From positions 3,596,001-3,660,000 of the forward strand of contig JACONQ010000005.1 in the NCBI GenBank assembly GCA_014281115.1: DNA of 64,000 nt, given 5' to 3'. The stretch comes from Laburnicola sp. R22_1 (Eukaryota > Ascomycota > Dothideomycetes > Pleosporales > Didymosphaeriaceae). Position 1 is the stretch's first letter. Each line of letters opens with the position of its first letter. Positions 1 to 11,677 of this stretch are shown in pieces. Made by a program: the position numbers and the translations under genes. The notes below the pieces were generated by a model that did not search any database, was not told the origin of the DNA, and saw nothing but the letters and a program-made list of their open reading frames with translations.

Positions 1-1696
1 CGCACTCGGTGCACCGGTGAGCAAAAAGCAGACAATGACGAAGATCGGATCGTCCAAAATGCTCACTGGCACGAATTTGGCTGTTATGGCCAGGGCAGGT
101 GCCATGATGATGGTGGGGATAAGCATGCGGCTCAATAGCGAAGCGATAACAAGCTTCTTCTCCACTTTGCTGTCTTCGAGTGACTGCTCTTCTTGAGGCA
201 GCGTGTTGCGAGCGAGGTTGGCGCCCAGGACCACTAGAATGAGTGGGACTGCGACACCGCCGCTCTGGCTAACAGCGCGAGTTACAGAGTTGCTGAGGAA
301 AGTTCCAGGGTCGAAGAATGCGTGCTGAACCGGGGGAATCGAAGCCACAACGATGGCTGCCAGCATGGCCCACAATGGAGGGTTCATGAACTCCCAGCAA
401 CCCGCAAGGAATTTGGCCGTGTACGAGTATAGCTTCGTTAACGCCCGCTGGAGCCATGAAGGCAATGCCATGAAAGCGCGCCGTGCAACACGGGCTACTG
501 TGTCGCGCACAGTCCGTGCAAAATGCTGGACGGCCCGCTTTGCACGAAACATCAGCCCTTTTGCACCTTTGGGCCGATCGTCCGCTTTGTACGGCAATGC
601 AGTGCGGATTAACGGGTCATTGTTCATGTGGCCGTTGCCATTCCCGTTCATATTGCCCGGGCCCTTGACTACTGTATTTCCGTTGGTTGGTGTCGCAAAC
701 GTGGTGTCAGACTGTGCGTTCTCTCGCTGCGTGACGGAACCAGAATCCGATGAAGTCGTCGAGACGGGGGTCGCATAACCTGTGACATTGGCAGACTCGT
801 AGTCTGAGTGCGAATCGTTCAACAGGCGCTCGGTCTCGCCGTCACTGTACTCGCCACTTTCCAGGATACTGTTTCTTCCATCATCCTCGTCAGAGTACGC
901 GTCCGCAGGTGCTAAGAGTACGTTGAACCCCCATGTCCACCGCACGAGCTGGCCAAGCTGTTGGAAAATGAGCAGATACAGGATACCGCGAGCAGCTACC
1001 TCGTTGTCGTTGTCGCCAGGTATTCTGTCCCAGTGGAGACCGCGCAGTGTCTTTGAGAGCGAAATGACGAGGGAGATGGGCAGTGAGTTTGAGTTTCCAA
1101 AGACGGCCATGGCAACAACGAAGTTGCGGGCCCTCTTTCGAAAGCCGTATATGCGGGAGATGATCAAGGCGGCGAGGTAGGATACGGCCAATTGAACGAC
1201 GAAGATGAATGGAATGATGCCGAGTTCGACGAGCTTATCGGCGCTGAGCTGTGACGCGAGTTTTGTGAAGACTAGCCGTGAATGTCAGCACACCCTTTGA
1301 CAGGATTACCATGAAGGGCCAATTGAAAACCAGTTCAAAAGCCAATTGAAATCTCAGCCAGGAATAGATTGTTCGCAGAGATGTTCACTTACTCAGACAA
1401 GGCGTGAACAGCTGCGTGTTGAGGTTCGCGACGAATTTCTGTGCATCGGCGTCGAACATGCCCATGCGGGCCACAATGTAGCCCGGCAAACTGACACACA
1501 CGACCTCCATGACGGCCTCGAAGACCAGCAGGCTGAGGTTCGCGAAGTCGGGATGCGAGCTGTGCGGCAGCGGCTTCGAGTTGAACGCGCGCATGAAGCC
1601 ATTGTCGCCGTAGGAATCGGAGGTCATGACGAGGAAGTCGGCGGAGGAGCTGAGGTTGCGCAGGCGGAGCGACTGGACGCCATTAAAGAACGGCAT
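1..1696 (-). CDS. Auxin efflux carrier (PIN-like/Mem_trans) family transporter, 3' end outside window
   Basis: Two exons are visible on the minus strand: 1696-1393 and 1271 to the window edge. The 121-bp intron has a GTAAGT donor, and the join reads through as ...LFTPCLIFTKLAS.... The ATG at 1696 is the first in-frame Met. The N-terminus (VFEAVMEVVCVSLPGYIVARMGMF) and FGNSNSLPISLV are hallmarks of fungal auxin-efflux-carrier family (Mem_trans) membrane proteins. A long hydrophilic Ser/Asp-rich central loop (around 600-900) separates two blocks of hydrophobic helices, the usual layout of this family. The protein is probably an ER or plasma-membrane transporter; its substrate in fungi is not established and cannot be read here. 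The C-terminus is cut by the window edge. It is divergent from PBS2, with about 0.9 kb between the start codons. Confidence 0.85.
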
Positions 1697-2585
1697 CGTG
1701 AGGCCCCGTCCTCTGCGGAGCGGAGACGGCGACTGCGGAGACCAGAGACGTTGACAGCGGAGAGGCGCGGAGGCTATGAAGCACACGCCGCTGCAGCGTT
1801 GGGACGATTGGCTTTCGAAACGCGCCGTGAAAAGTTACTGCGAGTTGCAGCACCCTGGCACTGCAGCCGTGCAGGGGCAGACTCGGGGAGGGCAGGTTTA
1901 AGAGAGCGCTGTAGCGTCGGCAGTGACGCGGGTGGAGGCCATGTTTGATGTGTTTGCAATCGTGTATTGCAGCGGCGATAGGAGAAGCATGGTTATGGTA
2001 TCGCAGAAGCCGGGCAGCGTTTGCGCTAACCAGCGAGGGGCGAGCGGAAACAGCATCATGATCATGGGCCCGTCGCACAAACAAGTGGTTGCCATCGTCG
2101 GCCTCTACGCTCCGTCTTGCCAACTTGGACATGTCGCTGCGTCTGCCTCTTCCAATTGCACGCAGAGTACCTACTCGCTGCGTGCGTGTCTCGGCCGCAT
2201 CGAGCTCCCATGTCAAAGCGTCGCAGCCCACTTTCTCGCCCCTCCACGCAACCACATAACCAAGCTTGGCTGCCCTCTGCCCTCACCAGTCGTCAGCCCG
2301 GCCACGCAACACGCAGCCTGTTCCTTGATTGCCTCTGCCCCTACTATTTCATCGGCCGCCATTCGTGCCCTTCCACCCCGTCTCGCCATGTCCCAGCCGC
2401 GCGCGCAAGCTTAAGCCGCTTGTCATCGTGATTTCATTGCGTCACCCACGGCTGCTTCCCGCCAAGCCCAGCAACAGTCAACTCGCTCTGCCTCTCCACG
2501 CTCGCTGCTGCAAACGCCTCGTGGCGCCACCCTCATCTCACCCGCCACTTATCTTCACCTGCACCCTCGCCGTCTCCCGTCCACC
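1697..2585. other. Divergent intergenic region between transporter and PBS2
   Basis: This 0.9-kb region holds the upstream sequences of two divergently transcribed genes. The last ~150 bases before the PBS2 start are C/T-rich, as in many fungal 5' leaders. I see no convincing gene, RNA or repeat; the open frames here lack conserved features. Confidence 0.5.
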
Positions 2586-4708
2586 ATGGCCTCTGCCGCT
2601 TCGACCCCCAACGACGAGTTCGATTCGGACGGCCCCTTGGACGCTCCCTCTCCCGCTCCCTCGCCCTCGTCGCCCCCAGCTCCTCCCAATGCGAGGCCCA
2701 GTCTCTCTCCTAGCTCCCCCACCGAGGGCTCACGCCCTGTCATTCGCTCTGTATCCACTTCGGGCGCCACTGCCAACATGACGCCGTCATCGACCCCGCT
2801 GGGCAACATCAATGCCGCACGAAATCCACGCACAAACGCGCCGTCCATTTCCAGCCGGGGCAGTGGGCTCAATGTCTCGCAAGATATATTGGCAAGAATA
2901 CAAGCAGTGCATCTTGGTCGACAGGGTGCCCCACCAGGAAGAGGGCCAAACCAGCCGAATGTCATGTCGCCGCCGGGTGCTGGCGGCCACCCTGCATCTC
3001 CAGATGGCAAGCTCGTAGGGAACCCCGGCGGCGTCCCAGCCACCTTCCGAATGCCTCCGCAAGTCAAACCGAGCATGAATAGCTTTCAGTCTGCACCTGC
3101 TGTGCCTGGTAGCATAGGAGGGGGGGGGAAGTCTCTTGCAGAAAAACGCCGGCGACCACCACTAGGTGGCCTACCAGGTGGCCTACCGGGGTCGGCTGCT
3201 CAGGCGAATAACGCTGGTCCTCCTGCTGACAGGAAGAAGCCGGGATTGTCGCTGTCGCAGATGAACGGCAACCAGCCCCAGAATAATCCCCCTAAGCAGG
3301 AGTCTATGATGGACAGATTCTCCGAGTTCATTGATGCCAAGACTGGAACCATCACGTTCAAAGACAAGGCTATTCTGAACGCAGAAGGTGTGCAGTTTGC
3401 AAACGGCATATCTTTCAACATATCACTGGACGAGGTGGACACGCTTGATGAGCTCGGAAAAGGCAATTACGGCACCGTGTACAAAGTTCGACACGCACGA
3501 CCGCGGATGAGGAAGCCTGGGCAAGGACTGGCTGGCAACAAAGCGGCGCCCGGCTCGCCTACTCAGAAGACTTTTGAAAGCGAAGATTCCAGTCCAACGG
3601 CCACCAAAGCTTCGGGCGGTACTGGCGTTGTCATGGCGATGAAAGAAATCCGGTTAGAACTAGACGACGCCAAGTTCGCGACTATCATCATGGAGTTGGA
3701 CGTCCTTCACCGCTGCGTTTCGCCATACATCATCGACTTTTACGGGGCCTTTTTCCAAGAAGGCGCTGTGTATATATGCATGGAATTCATGGATGGTGGC
3801 TCATTAGACAAGCTTTACGGCGATGGTGTCCCCGAGAATGTGTTGAGGAAAATCACTCTGGCTACCACCATGGGACTGAAGTCACTCAAGGACGACCACA
3901 ACATTATTCACCGAGACGTGAAACCTACGAATGTTCTTGTCAACACAAGAGGCCAAATCAAGATCTGCGATTTCGGAGTCAGCGGTAACCTCGTTGCGAG
4001 TATTGCGAAAACGAACATTGGATGCCAGAGCTACATGGCGCCGGAGCGAATCTCATCTGGTGGAATGGCCCAGGCAGGCGCGAATCCTGGCGGCGGCACG
4101 TACAGCGTGCAGAGCGATATCTGGAGTCTTGGTCTAACCATTATCGAATGCGCATTGGGGAGGTACCCGTACCCCCCAGAAACGTACAACAACATCTTCA
4201 GTCAACTCAGCGTGAGTGTCCACACCCATTTCTGGTTTTTCGTATCTAACGCTGGACGCAGGCTATCGTGGACGGTGACCCTCCGGACCTTCCTGAGGAA
4301 GGGTACTCTGATGAAGCTCGCAATTTTGTACACGGCTGTCTGAACAAGATCCCAAAACTGCGCCCGACATATGCAATGCTTCTGCAACATGCGTGGCTTT
4401 CCCCGCTTATTAAGCCGGCAACAATCACAGAAGAAGAGGAAGATGAAGTAGAGACAGCAGTTGCAGCGGATTCTGATTCAGCTGCTGGTTCAAGGTCTAC
4501 CCCTGAACCGGTTGAGCTGGTATACGATGAAGAGGTGGCAGACTGGGTCAAGGCTGCTATTGAAAGAAGACGGCAAGGGAAACTTGGTAAAGGTGCTGAA
4601 AAGCCTGCGTTACATGCAGCGCCTTTGGACGCCGTCTCAAGCCCTCCTCTCAACGGCACCAGTCGTTTAGAGGAAGCAGCGGGTGTGGTACCGACTGAAG
4701 CGACATGA
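2586..4708 (+). CDS. PBS2: MAP kinase kinase of the HOG osmostress pathway (Pbs2)
   Basis: Exons are 2586-4211 and 4262-4708, separated by a 50-bp intron (GTGAGT...GCAG). The product is 690 aa, typical for Pbs2. The start has a good context (accATGg). A Ser/Pro/Gly-rich N-terminal half of about 280 residues precedes the kinase domain: P-loop GKGNYGTV (291-298), catalytic Lys353 in MAMKEI, HRD at 442-444, DFG at 462-464, and an activation loop ending in NIGCQSYMAPERI. Ser472 and Thr476 (SIAKT) match the dual phospho-sites used by upstream MAPKKKs. The GNLVAS...CQSYMAPERI signature separates Pbs2 from Ste7- and Mkk-type fungal MAPKKs. A ~48-residue basic/Ser insert lies between the P-loop and Lys353. 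By family knowledge, Pbs2 is a cytosolic kinase that phosphorylates the Hog1 MAPK. The C-terminus is acidic. Confidence 0.95.
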
Positions 4709-5591
4709 CGTGATTCACATCAGCATCTTAACCTTTCCGACGTCCATTTGACACCCGCGCGACAGCGTGGACACTTTCGAACATGAGTTGCGCAGCCAGT
4801 ACCCTCGCTTTTGGGAAGGTCTTTCACGGATGATGTGCTCTTCGTACATAGTGTTTCCCTTACTTCTCTGGGTCTGAGCCGTCCACCGTCCTTTACAGGC
4901 CTGCAATAACTGGCAGGGGTTGCGATGCAGAAGAGGAGACTTGCTTTGGAGTGTTGATGTGCACGGGCTGTGACGGGGCATGCCCTCGGAATCTCCAGTG
5001 AGGACGTGATAGGGGCTGGGGCGACTAGCATGAGTGCATACCTACGTAAACGAATAGGATATGTACTTGCACTCGATTGAGAAGCGTCGATTGTTCAGTC
5101 AGGAAATATGCATATATGTTACACGCCACACGTGAAGACGCTAGATATGGCTCTCCGACTACGCTCCGAACTCCCGAGATGATAGATTATGGACAGTATT
5201 AGGGCATGAGCCTGATTATATGGGTGATGCTCCAGGATAGACGACATCAAGGCTGTAGATTTTGTCTTTTGATTGTAGGTCATAAAGGGTCGCCAATTTC
5301 TATGTGGTTACTGGATAGAGAGAAGGCATACCCCAGTCTTGGCTCCAGGGCTCGGGCTACGGCACGTGATGCCAAGCATCCCGCCGAAATGTGTCCTCGA
5401 CCGGGGAACTTATTGACATTGTCGCTGGCGCCTTCTTTATTACAATTACGCCGCACTTTCACTTCCACCCAGTGCTAAGATACCGCCCGCACCACGACCC
5501 ATGCGCTGCGACCAGCAATAGCACCCCGAGTTCTTTCGTTTTCTGACATTGATATTCTACTGCCCCTCGTCCGTTTGGACAGATTCCCAAA
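4709..5591. other. PBS2 3' flank and SEC63 promoter
   Basis: This 0.88-kb spacer lies between two genes in tandem. It has AT-rich patches around 5100-5220 and no open frame with conserved features. I see no tRNA, repeat or other element. Confidence 0.5.
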
Positions 5592-7889
5592 ATGTCCGGA
5601 ACAGACTATACATACGATGATCAGGTACGTGGAGATGAGGCACATGGCCTAGGACATGCTGACAGCTCTGCAGGGCCAGTTTTTCCCTTACTTCATCGTC
5701 ACCCTCACCAGTTTCGTCACGATCCCCGTCACATACTCGTTATTGAAGCCCAGCAAAGGTGCGCGTACCCGCCGAATGCCTGTATCCGCCCGCACTAACA
5801 TCTAGACAGAGCTCGAGAGCACCGCGACGAGAATACCGTCGGATTTCGCACCAGAACATGCCGATCTCATCGAGAAGCAGCGTAAGAAGCAGAAGCGGAG
5901 GGAGCGGAGAATAAAGCGGGCTATCGTTAGTCTCATCGGCTGGTCGGTTATCGCAGGCATGATATATCTGATCATTGTCACGGCGCAAAACGTACCGAAG
6001 ATATGGGATCCATATGACGTCTTGGGTGTGTCTAGGGTATGTGCAATGCTCACTAACTGGCATTTTGACCATTTTCTAAAAACAAACAGTCAGCGAGCGA
6101 GCGAGAGATCAAGAAACACTATCGAAAGCTGTCCCTGACCGAGCACCCCGACAAGCGACGCGAAGACCCTGAGAGGAACGTCACGATTGACAGCATCAAC
6201 GACCACTGGGTGGAGGTCACAAAGGCTTTCAAGGCGCTTACTGATGAGGAGGTCCGCAACAACTACCTGCAATATGGTCACCCGGACGGAAAACAGAGCT
6301 TTAGCATCGGCATTGCGCTGCCCAAGTGGATCGTGTCCGAAGGACATGGCAAATATGTCTTGCTCATGTACGCGCTCGCTCTTGGTGTCATTCTTCCCTA
6401 TACGGTTGGCAAGTGGTGGTACGGCACTCAGCGAATGACCAAGGACAAGATTCTCGTCGCCAGTGCCGGCAAGCTGTTCCGCGAATACGACAATGACCAG
6501 GGCGAAAGTGGCGTTGTTGGAGCATTGAGCAGCGGCGAAGAGTTCAACGAGGTCTTAGCTGGACACAAGGCCGACAATGGACTGTCAAAGCTGGAACAGA
6601 AGATCCTTTCAGACGAGGGCGATTCGCTAGTGATGAACGCGTTGACGAAAAAGGATCGCCAAAAACTCGAAGAGCTGGATGACAGCAGACGGCGAAAGGT
6701 GCTCACACTTCTATGGGCATACCTTGGTCGGGTCGACCTGGAGGATCAGACGCTCGACGAGGAGAAGTACGAGGTTGCGCCCATTGCCCTCAAACTCAAT
6801 GAGGCGTACACTTCAATCGCTCTAGCATACGGTGTCACGAAAGCTGTTCTCTCCGCATATCACACCTCCCAGCTGTTGATCCAAGCTCTACGGCCAGGTG
6901 CATCCCCTCTGGAGCAGATTCCCTACTTTACCCCTGCCGTTGCCGACGCCGCCGAAGCCGGGCGGTCAAAGGCTCACTTGTCGATCCAGGAGTTTATGCG
7001 CATTCCCGCAGCTGAGCGAAAAGCACGCGTTGTGGCACCCGGTCTCCTTTCAGAAACGCAATATAACCAAGCTGTAGCTGTGGCTTCGCAGCTTCCCGTG
7101 TTGCACGTTGAGAAGCCTTTCTTCAAGGTAGTCGGCGAGCGCTTCGTTACCCCAAGTAGTTTGGTCCAGTTCGTCGTCAAGGCCCGCTTCATTCCCCCTG
7201 GCGCCACGAACGTCCCTGAGGTGAATCCCAAGGATCTCCTGGACATTGACCCAGACGAGGGAGACGTGGCAGCCATAACAGGGCGCAAGGACGACCGCTC
7301 CGACCAGAAGCCTATCCAGCCGCCTTTGACTCACGCCCCATACTACGCTCGCAATCATGCGCCTAGGTGGCACATTTTCCTCGCAGATAGCAAACAGGGC
7401 CGAATTGCTGTGCCCCCCTTCACCTTTACCACCTTCGACAAGCCCATACTCGACGAGAGCGGTAACCCGACATACAATGTGCAGACATTGAAAATGCAGT
7501 TCGGTGCCCCGCCCCAACCGGGCAGCTACACGTTTGTCATGCACATGATTTGCGACAGCTATGTCGGCATGGACAGCAAGGTGGAGGTCACGCTCAACGT
7601 CTCGGACGCGAGCAAAGCCGAAGAGGTCGAAGAGGAAGGTGACATCAGTGAGCCAGATGAGGGTAAGTTTCTACCTCGTTCACAGAACCTCTTCCAGAAA
7701 CACGCCTTGACTGACTTTATCTCAACAGACACCATCGCTGGTCAAATGCGCACACTCAAATCTGGCGGCATGCCTGGAGCGCCCAAGAAGCGCAAGGGTG
7801 CAGACGACGAGTCGAGCGATGGAAGTGATACTGAAGGCGATGTTGAGTCGGAAAGCGAGACGGATACGGATACCTCTGATGAAGAGTAA
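5592..7889 (+). CDS. SEC63: ER protein translocation subunit Sec63 (J-domain membrane protein)
   Basis: Five exons: 5592-5624, 5674-5758, 5810-6036, 6090-7662 and 7729-7889. All introns are GT-AG and all junctions are in phase; the product is 692 aa, the usual fungal Sec63 length. Three membrane spans are visible: FFPYFIVTLTSFVTI (~13-34), IVSLIGWSVIAGMIYLII (~73-95) and YVLLMYALALGVILPY (~203-225). Between spans 2 and 3 lies a lumenal J domain beginning WDPYDVLGVS, with HPD at residues 134-136 for BiP/Kar2 activation. A Sec63/Brl region follows, then an acidic tail ending in ESETDTDTSDEE, the feature that binds Sec62 in yeast. The last intron is 66 bp and could be retained without a frame break, but splicing gives the more conserved DEDTIAGQM. 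The role is post-translational translocation with the Sec61/62 complex. Confidence 0.95.
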
Positions 7890-9422
7890 GTTCCCAAAGT
7901 GACTTAGCCCATCGTGCTGGTTAGCGTCCCTGGTAAGAGAGGTTCTGTAGTTAGATGTCTAGTTTTCATTGCGAATGGCATTTGTAGGCGTTGTTTGGGC
8001 ATACCTCTTTTTCTGGGTTGGAGCACGGTTCGTAGATGCTATAAGTAGGCAGTCGGTCGGTCGAGGAAGAGAGAGAGGTTGGGGTGGGGGGGAAAGTATT
8101 TCGTGTATAGGATTCATTTTCGAGCCATTCATCAGTCAAGTCAAGTCAATCAACTGGCTTGTTGTGCTGTCACATGCAGGCGGCTTCTAAATTGTACACA
8201 CAAACACATGTCTTGTGGGCGTGCATAGTAGCTACGCACTTTTCATTTTACACTTGTATCTATCTACAACACTGTTTGAAGATGGGTTGTACCAGACCGA
8301 GGAGATGACGCGACGTGCCCTGGACCTGGAAGCCAACCGATGCACGCACCATCACCCCCACCTCTCTATTCGTCCCGGCCCCTTCCCACGCGCGCCACAC
8401 AATGGAACACCCATCTTCCGAGCAGCATAGCATAGCACATAACCCTATGCGGCCTCCCGCAACCACGTGGCGGGGAGACTAAAAAAAGCCCTATGGGAAA
8501 AAAAATTCACAAGCGTGCGTGGCCGAGGATTCTCCACACGCGCAGGGTTTCACAACCGCCGCAAGAGACCGGCACCCCCTCGCTCGGCTGCCTCACATGC
8601 ACGTCTCAGCCTCAGGCTCTGTAGCCTCTGTCTGACAAATATGCACGCGGAGGCGCCCCAAGGGAGCTAGACTGTGCGCGGTAGAGTGGTGGTGATCCTG
8701 ATGCACGGGGGCATGTACATGTGTGCTTGGCGGGGTCGTCGGGAGGGCTAGGTTCCGCTGCGGGTGCATGCCTTGAGCGCAGGGCAGACTCCAGATTAGG
8801 CAGAAGATCATTACTACACGGTCCTGACTCCTCGGTATGTGGTTGCTGCTTGGCGAGCGTTTGAACCGTGCCTTTTGGGGGGTCTTGGCTGGGCGGTGGA
8901 CCGTTCGGGAGGGGAGGTCGCCGGCGTGAGTGAGGTGAGAGGGGGTGCTTGGCTGAGGGGAAAGTTTGACACGGTGACACGGTGACAGGAGGGTTGACGT
9001 GTTGTAGCGTGCCTGTCAGATGGGAAAACGCATGTTCGTGTCCTGAGGGAGCGGGGGGGATATAAGCCTGAGGGTGGGACGGTGGTTGCTTGCTTCACCA
9101 CGCCTTCGCACTCACTCACTCAGTTCGTTCGCACTCTCATTCTCTCTCTCTTTCTCTCTCTATCCTTCCGTCGCTCACGCTCCTTTGGGCAAGTCCCGGT
9201 TATACTCTTTTCCACGCGCGACTTTGATAGTCTGCTTTACGCTTTGCTTTGCATCTTCAGTCGTTTTTGATAAACGCCCGGTCGTTCTTCAGAGTCTTTT
9301 TGCGTCTGTGACGTTACGTTGCTCGTTTTTTAATTTTTGGAATCTTTACGTTTCTAATTCCTTCTTTTGTATTAACTGGGGCTTCCAATCACCTATCCTA
9401 CCCCCGACGCAACACCGTAAAC
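7890..9422. other. SEC63 3' flank and promoter of the secreted Lys/Glu-rich gene
   Basis: This 1.5-kb stretch has no convincing gene. It contains G-rich runs near 8080-8095 and 9047-9060. Open frames on the minus strand at 8600-9120 are low-complexity and lack ATG starts or conserved motifs. Confidence 0.5.
9061..9175 (+). promoter_or_regulatory. TATA box and CT-rich leader of the secreted protein gene
   Basis: TATAAG lies at 9061-9066, preceded by a G-run. It is followed within 65 bp by a long pyrimidine tract of repeated TCTCTC/TTTCTC (about 9135-9170). TATA plus a CT-rich block upstream of the start is a common arrangement in strongly expressed filamentous-fungal genes. The ATG it would serve is at 9423. 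Position and composition are the only evidence. Confidence 0.45.
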
Positions 9423-10760
9423 ATGGGATTCAAGACTTTTGCTACCCTGGCCCTCGCAACTGGTTTCGCTGGTGAGTTTCTCCCCTAGCCCCTCCCACGG
9501 CACGAACCTCTTGAACCAAACAAACACTGACACTCGGCAGCCGCAAAACCAATCTCTTCGCCTGCCAGCCTGGCCGCCAAGCGCCAAATCGACAACGTCC
9601 TACAAGGCTTCAGCTTCGTTGACGGCTTCAACAACTTCAACAGCCAGGAGCAAGTCGTCCAGATCCAGGAGCAGAACCTGCAGATTGTCGACAACGGCGT
9701 GCAGCAGCTGGTTGTGCAGCAGGTCAACGAGGTTCTCGTCGTGGACCAGGAGCAGAACCGCTTCAGCAACAACTTGAACAACATGTTCCGCAAGTCCAAC
9801 TTTAGGCGGAGCCGCGACCAGGAGACCACGGTTATGTTGGTCGTAAAGCAGATCCAGGTCTCGGTGCAAGATTCCAGGGGCAATGCCGTTCAGCAGGATG
9901 TTTTCGCCCAGAGTGCTCTGGTGGCGAATCGTGGCCGGCAGGCGACGAACACGGTCATGAGTATGTCTTCATCCCGTCACATTCTTCCACCCATCCACTG
10001 ACCCGCCACACTAGTCTTCGAGTCCAAGACGCTCGTCGCCCAGGAGGTCCTGCGCAACCGCCGAGGCGGTGGCCGAGGCGGAAACAACGCGGGCCGTCTG
10101 CCTACCAAGACGGCTGGCGTCCAACTCCTCGGCAGCAAGCCGACATGGTCCGTCGTCGCCGAAGACCCGGCTGCTACGCTGGGTGCGGTTTGGCAAGCTG
10201 AGCTCGAGGATCTGCAGAGGGCCGAGCAGGACGAGGCGGATAATAAGCTGAACGAGGAGGCGGCGAGGAAGGAGAAGGAGGCTCGTGATCAGGAGGACAA
10301 GGACAAGGACGCGCAGGAGCAGGAGAACAAGGATAAGGACGCGCAAGAGCAGGAGCTTAATGCAGAGGATGAGAAGAAGGACAAGGAGCAGAAGAAGAAG
10401 AACGAGGAGCAGAAGAAGAAGGACGAGGAGCAGAAGAAAAAGGACGAGGAGCAGAAGAAAAAGGACGAGGAGCAGAAGAAAAAGGACGAGGAGCAGAAGA
10501 AAAAGGACGAGGCTAAGAAGGCTGAGGAGGCTAAGAAGCAGGAAGAGGCTAAGAAGCAGGAAGAGGCTAAGAAGCAGGAAGAGGCTAAGAAGCAGGAAGA
10601 GGCTAAGAAGCAGGAAGAGGCTAAGAAGCAGGAAGAGGCTAAGAAGGCTGAGGAAGCGAAGAAGCAGGAGGAGGCCAAGAAGGCTGAGGAAGCGAAGAAG
10701 GCAGAGGAAGCGAAGAAGCAGGAGCAGGAGCAGCAACATGCCGAGAAGCCTGAGGCATAG
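9423..10760 (+). CDS. Secreted protein with Lys/Glu-rich tandem-repeat tail
   Basis: Exons are 9423-9471, 9541-9960 and 10015-10760, with 69- and 54-bp GT-AG introns; the product is 404 aa. Residues 1-17 (MGFKTFATLALATGFAA) form a typical signal peptide. A KR dipeptide at 29-30 is a likely Kex2-type processing site just before QIDNVLQ. The middle is Gln/Val-rich (VVQIQEQNLQIV) and contains an RNRRGGGRGGN segment. From about residue 278 to the end it is built from two repeat blocks, EEQKKKD (7 aa) then EEAKKQ (6 aa), predicted to form a long charged helix or coiled coil. I do not recognise the family. The signal peptide suggests a cell-wall or extracellular protein, and the repeat number is likely to vary between strains. 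Confidence 0.8.
10375..10730 (+). repeat. Two adjacent coding minisatellites (21-bp then 18-bp units)
   Basis: About six copies of a 21-bp unit coding EEQKKKD run from 10375 to ~10512. A block of 18-bp units coding EEAKKQ or EEAKKA follows to ~10730. Several neighbouring units are identical at nucleotide level, indicating recent slippage or unequal exchange. Both unit lengths are multiples of three, so length changes keep the frame. Confidence 0.9.
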
Positions 10761-11677
10761 ATGCGCAATCCTGGCTGTCGACTTGCCTTCTAATGTCATC
10801 TCTTTTGTCCTGGCGAGTGATCAGAGGAATCTTAAGTAGTATATACCCTTGCGAGGTTTTTCGAATTTACGGGCTTTCTTCGATTCTGTGTTCTGGGTTA
10901 CTGGGTTCATACGTCCGCCGTCTTCGTGCGCTGGTGGTTTTCTCTTTTTGTTTGAAGTGATTGTCTCAAGGTCTTTCTCCTCCTGGCTGGTTCGGAGAAT
11001 GTCATAATGATTTGGACCATGGTTGCGTCGAGATTGGAGGTTTTAATGAAGAGAAGAATGTCGCATTGGTCGAAAAATACAATAGCAAATCAGAATTGGT
11101 GCATTCATTGGTGAATCGATTTCCCGGGCAAATGTCGCCCAGTACGTTGTTCGAAGTATGAGATACAATTACCTCTGTTTGATTAGTGCTAACCCTGCGA
11201 TGGGTAGGAACAGGAATCAAAGCCCTCCTGGGCGGAATACGAGATGAAGTAGGGCAACGTCTGGCTGATCGTGTTGGTTGCATCCTTTGGTGTTACAGAC
11301 TTCGGTTTGCATGATCAGTTAACTATTCGTGGCTCTCGTATCGTATTATCGCGACTCCAGCGCGCCGCTTCCACTCGAGAGAATTTTGGTGCGAGGGTAG
11401 GTGGTGAAGAGCTGATTCCATGTGCAATGACTGAAAGCACAATTGGGAGGGTCCGTCCAGCGCTGAAGGTTGCAATCGTGGTGAGCACGCACATGGGAAT
11501 CTCCGAGTGAGTGAGGTCAAAATCGACACTGGGTTAGCTGACTAATGGGTCACGTGTGTAGCACCGCCACCACCGCCACGCTCGATTTCCGCAGGTGCGG
11601 GGAAGCTCAGACTTCTTCCTCTCTGTCACCAACATCGCAGTGTCTTGCTCTTTCTTCGTTATGGCTTGGCCTTATCC
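10761..11677. other. Intergenic region
   Basis: No gene is recognised in these 0.9 kb. The first ~200 bases are T-rich, as expected for the 3' flank of the secreted-protein gene. Frames here are short and lack conserved features. Confidence 0.45.

Noticed and set aside
1346..1948. Plus-strand 200-codon frame over the transporter N-terminus
   Set aside because: It covers the transporter's intron and exon 1 on the opposite strand; composition is a shadow of the real gene and no motif is present.
8593..9119. Overlapping Pro/Ser-rich minus-strand frames upstream of the secreted gene
   Set aside because: Several frames are open at once because of GC-rich, repeat-poor composition; none has a domain or splice structure.
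10011..10799. Long minus-strand frame rich in Leu/Ser opposite the secreted protein gene
   Set aside because: It is the mirror of the Lys/Glu repeat block (AAG/GAG read backwards gives Leu/Phe-rich strings) and has no conserved feature.
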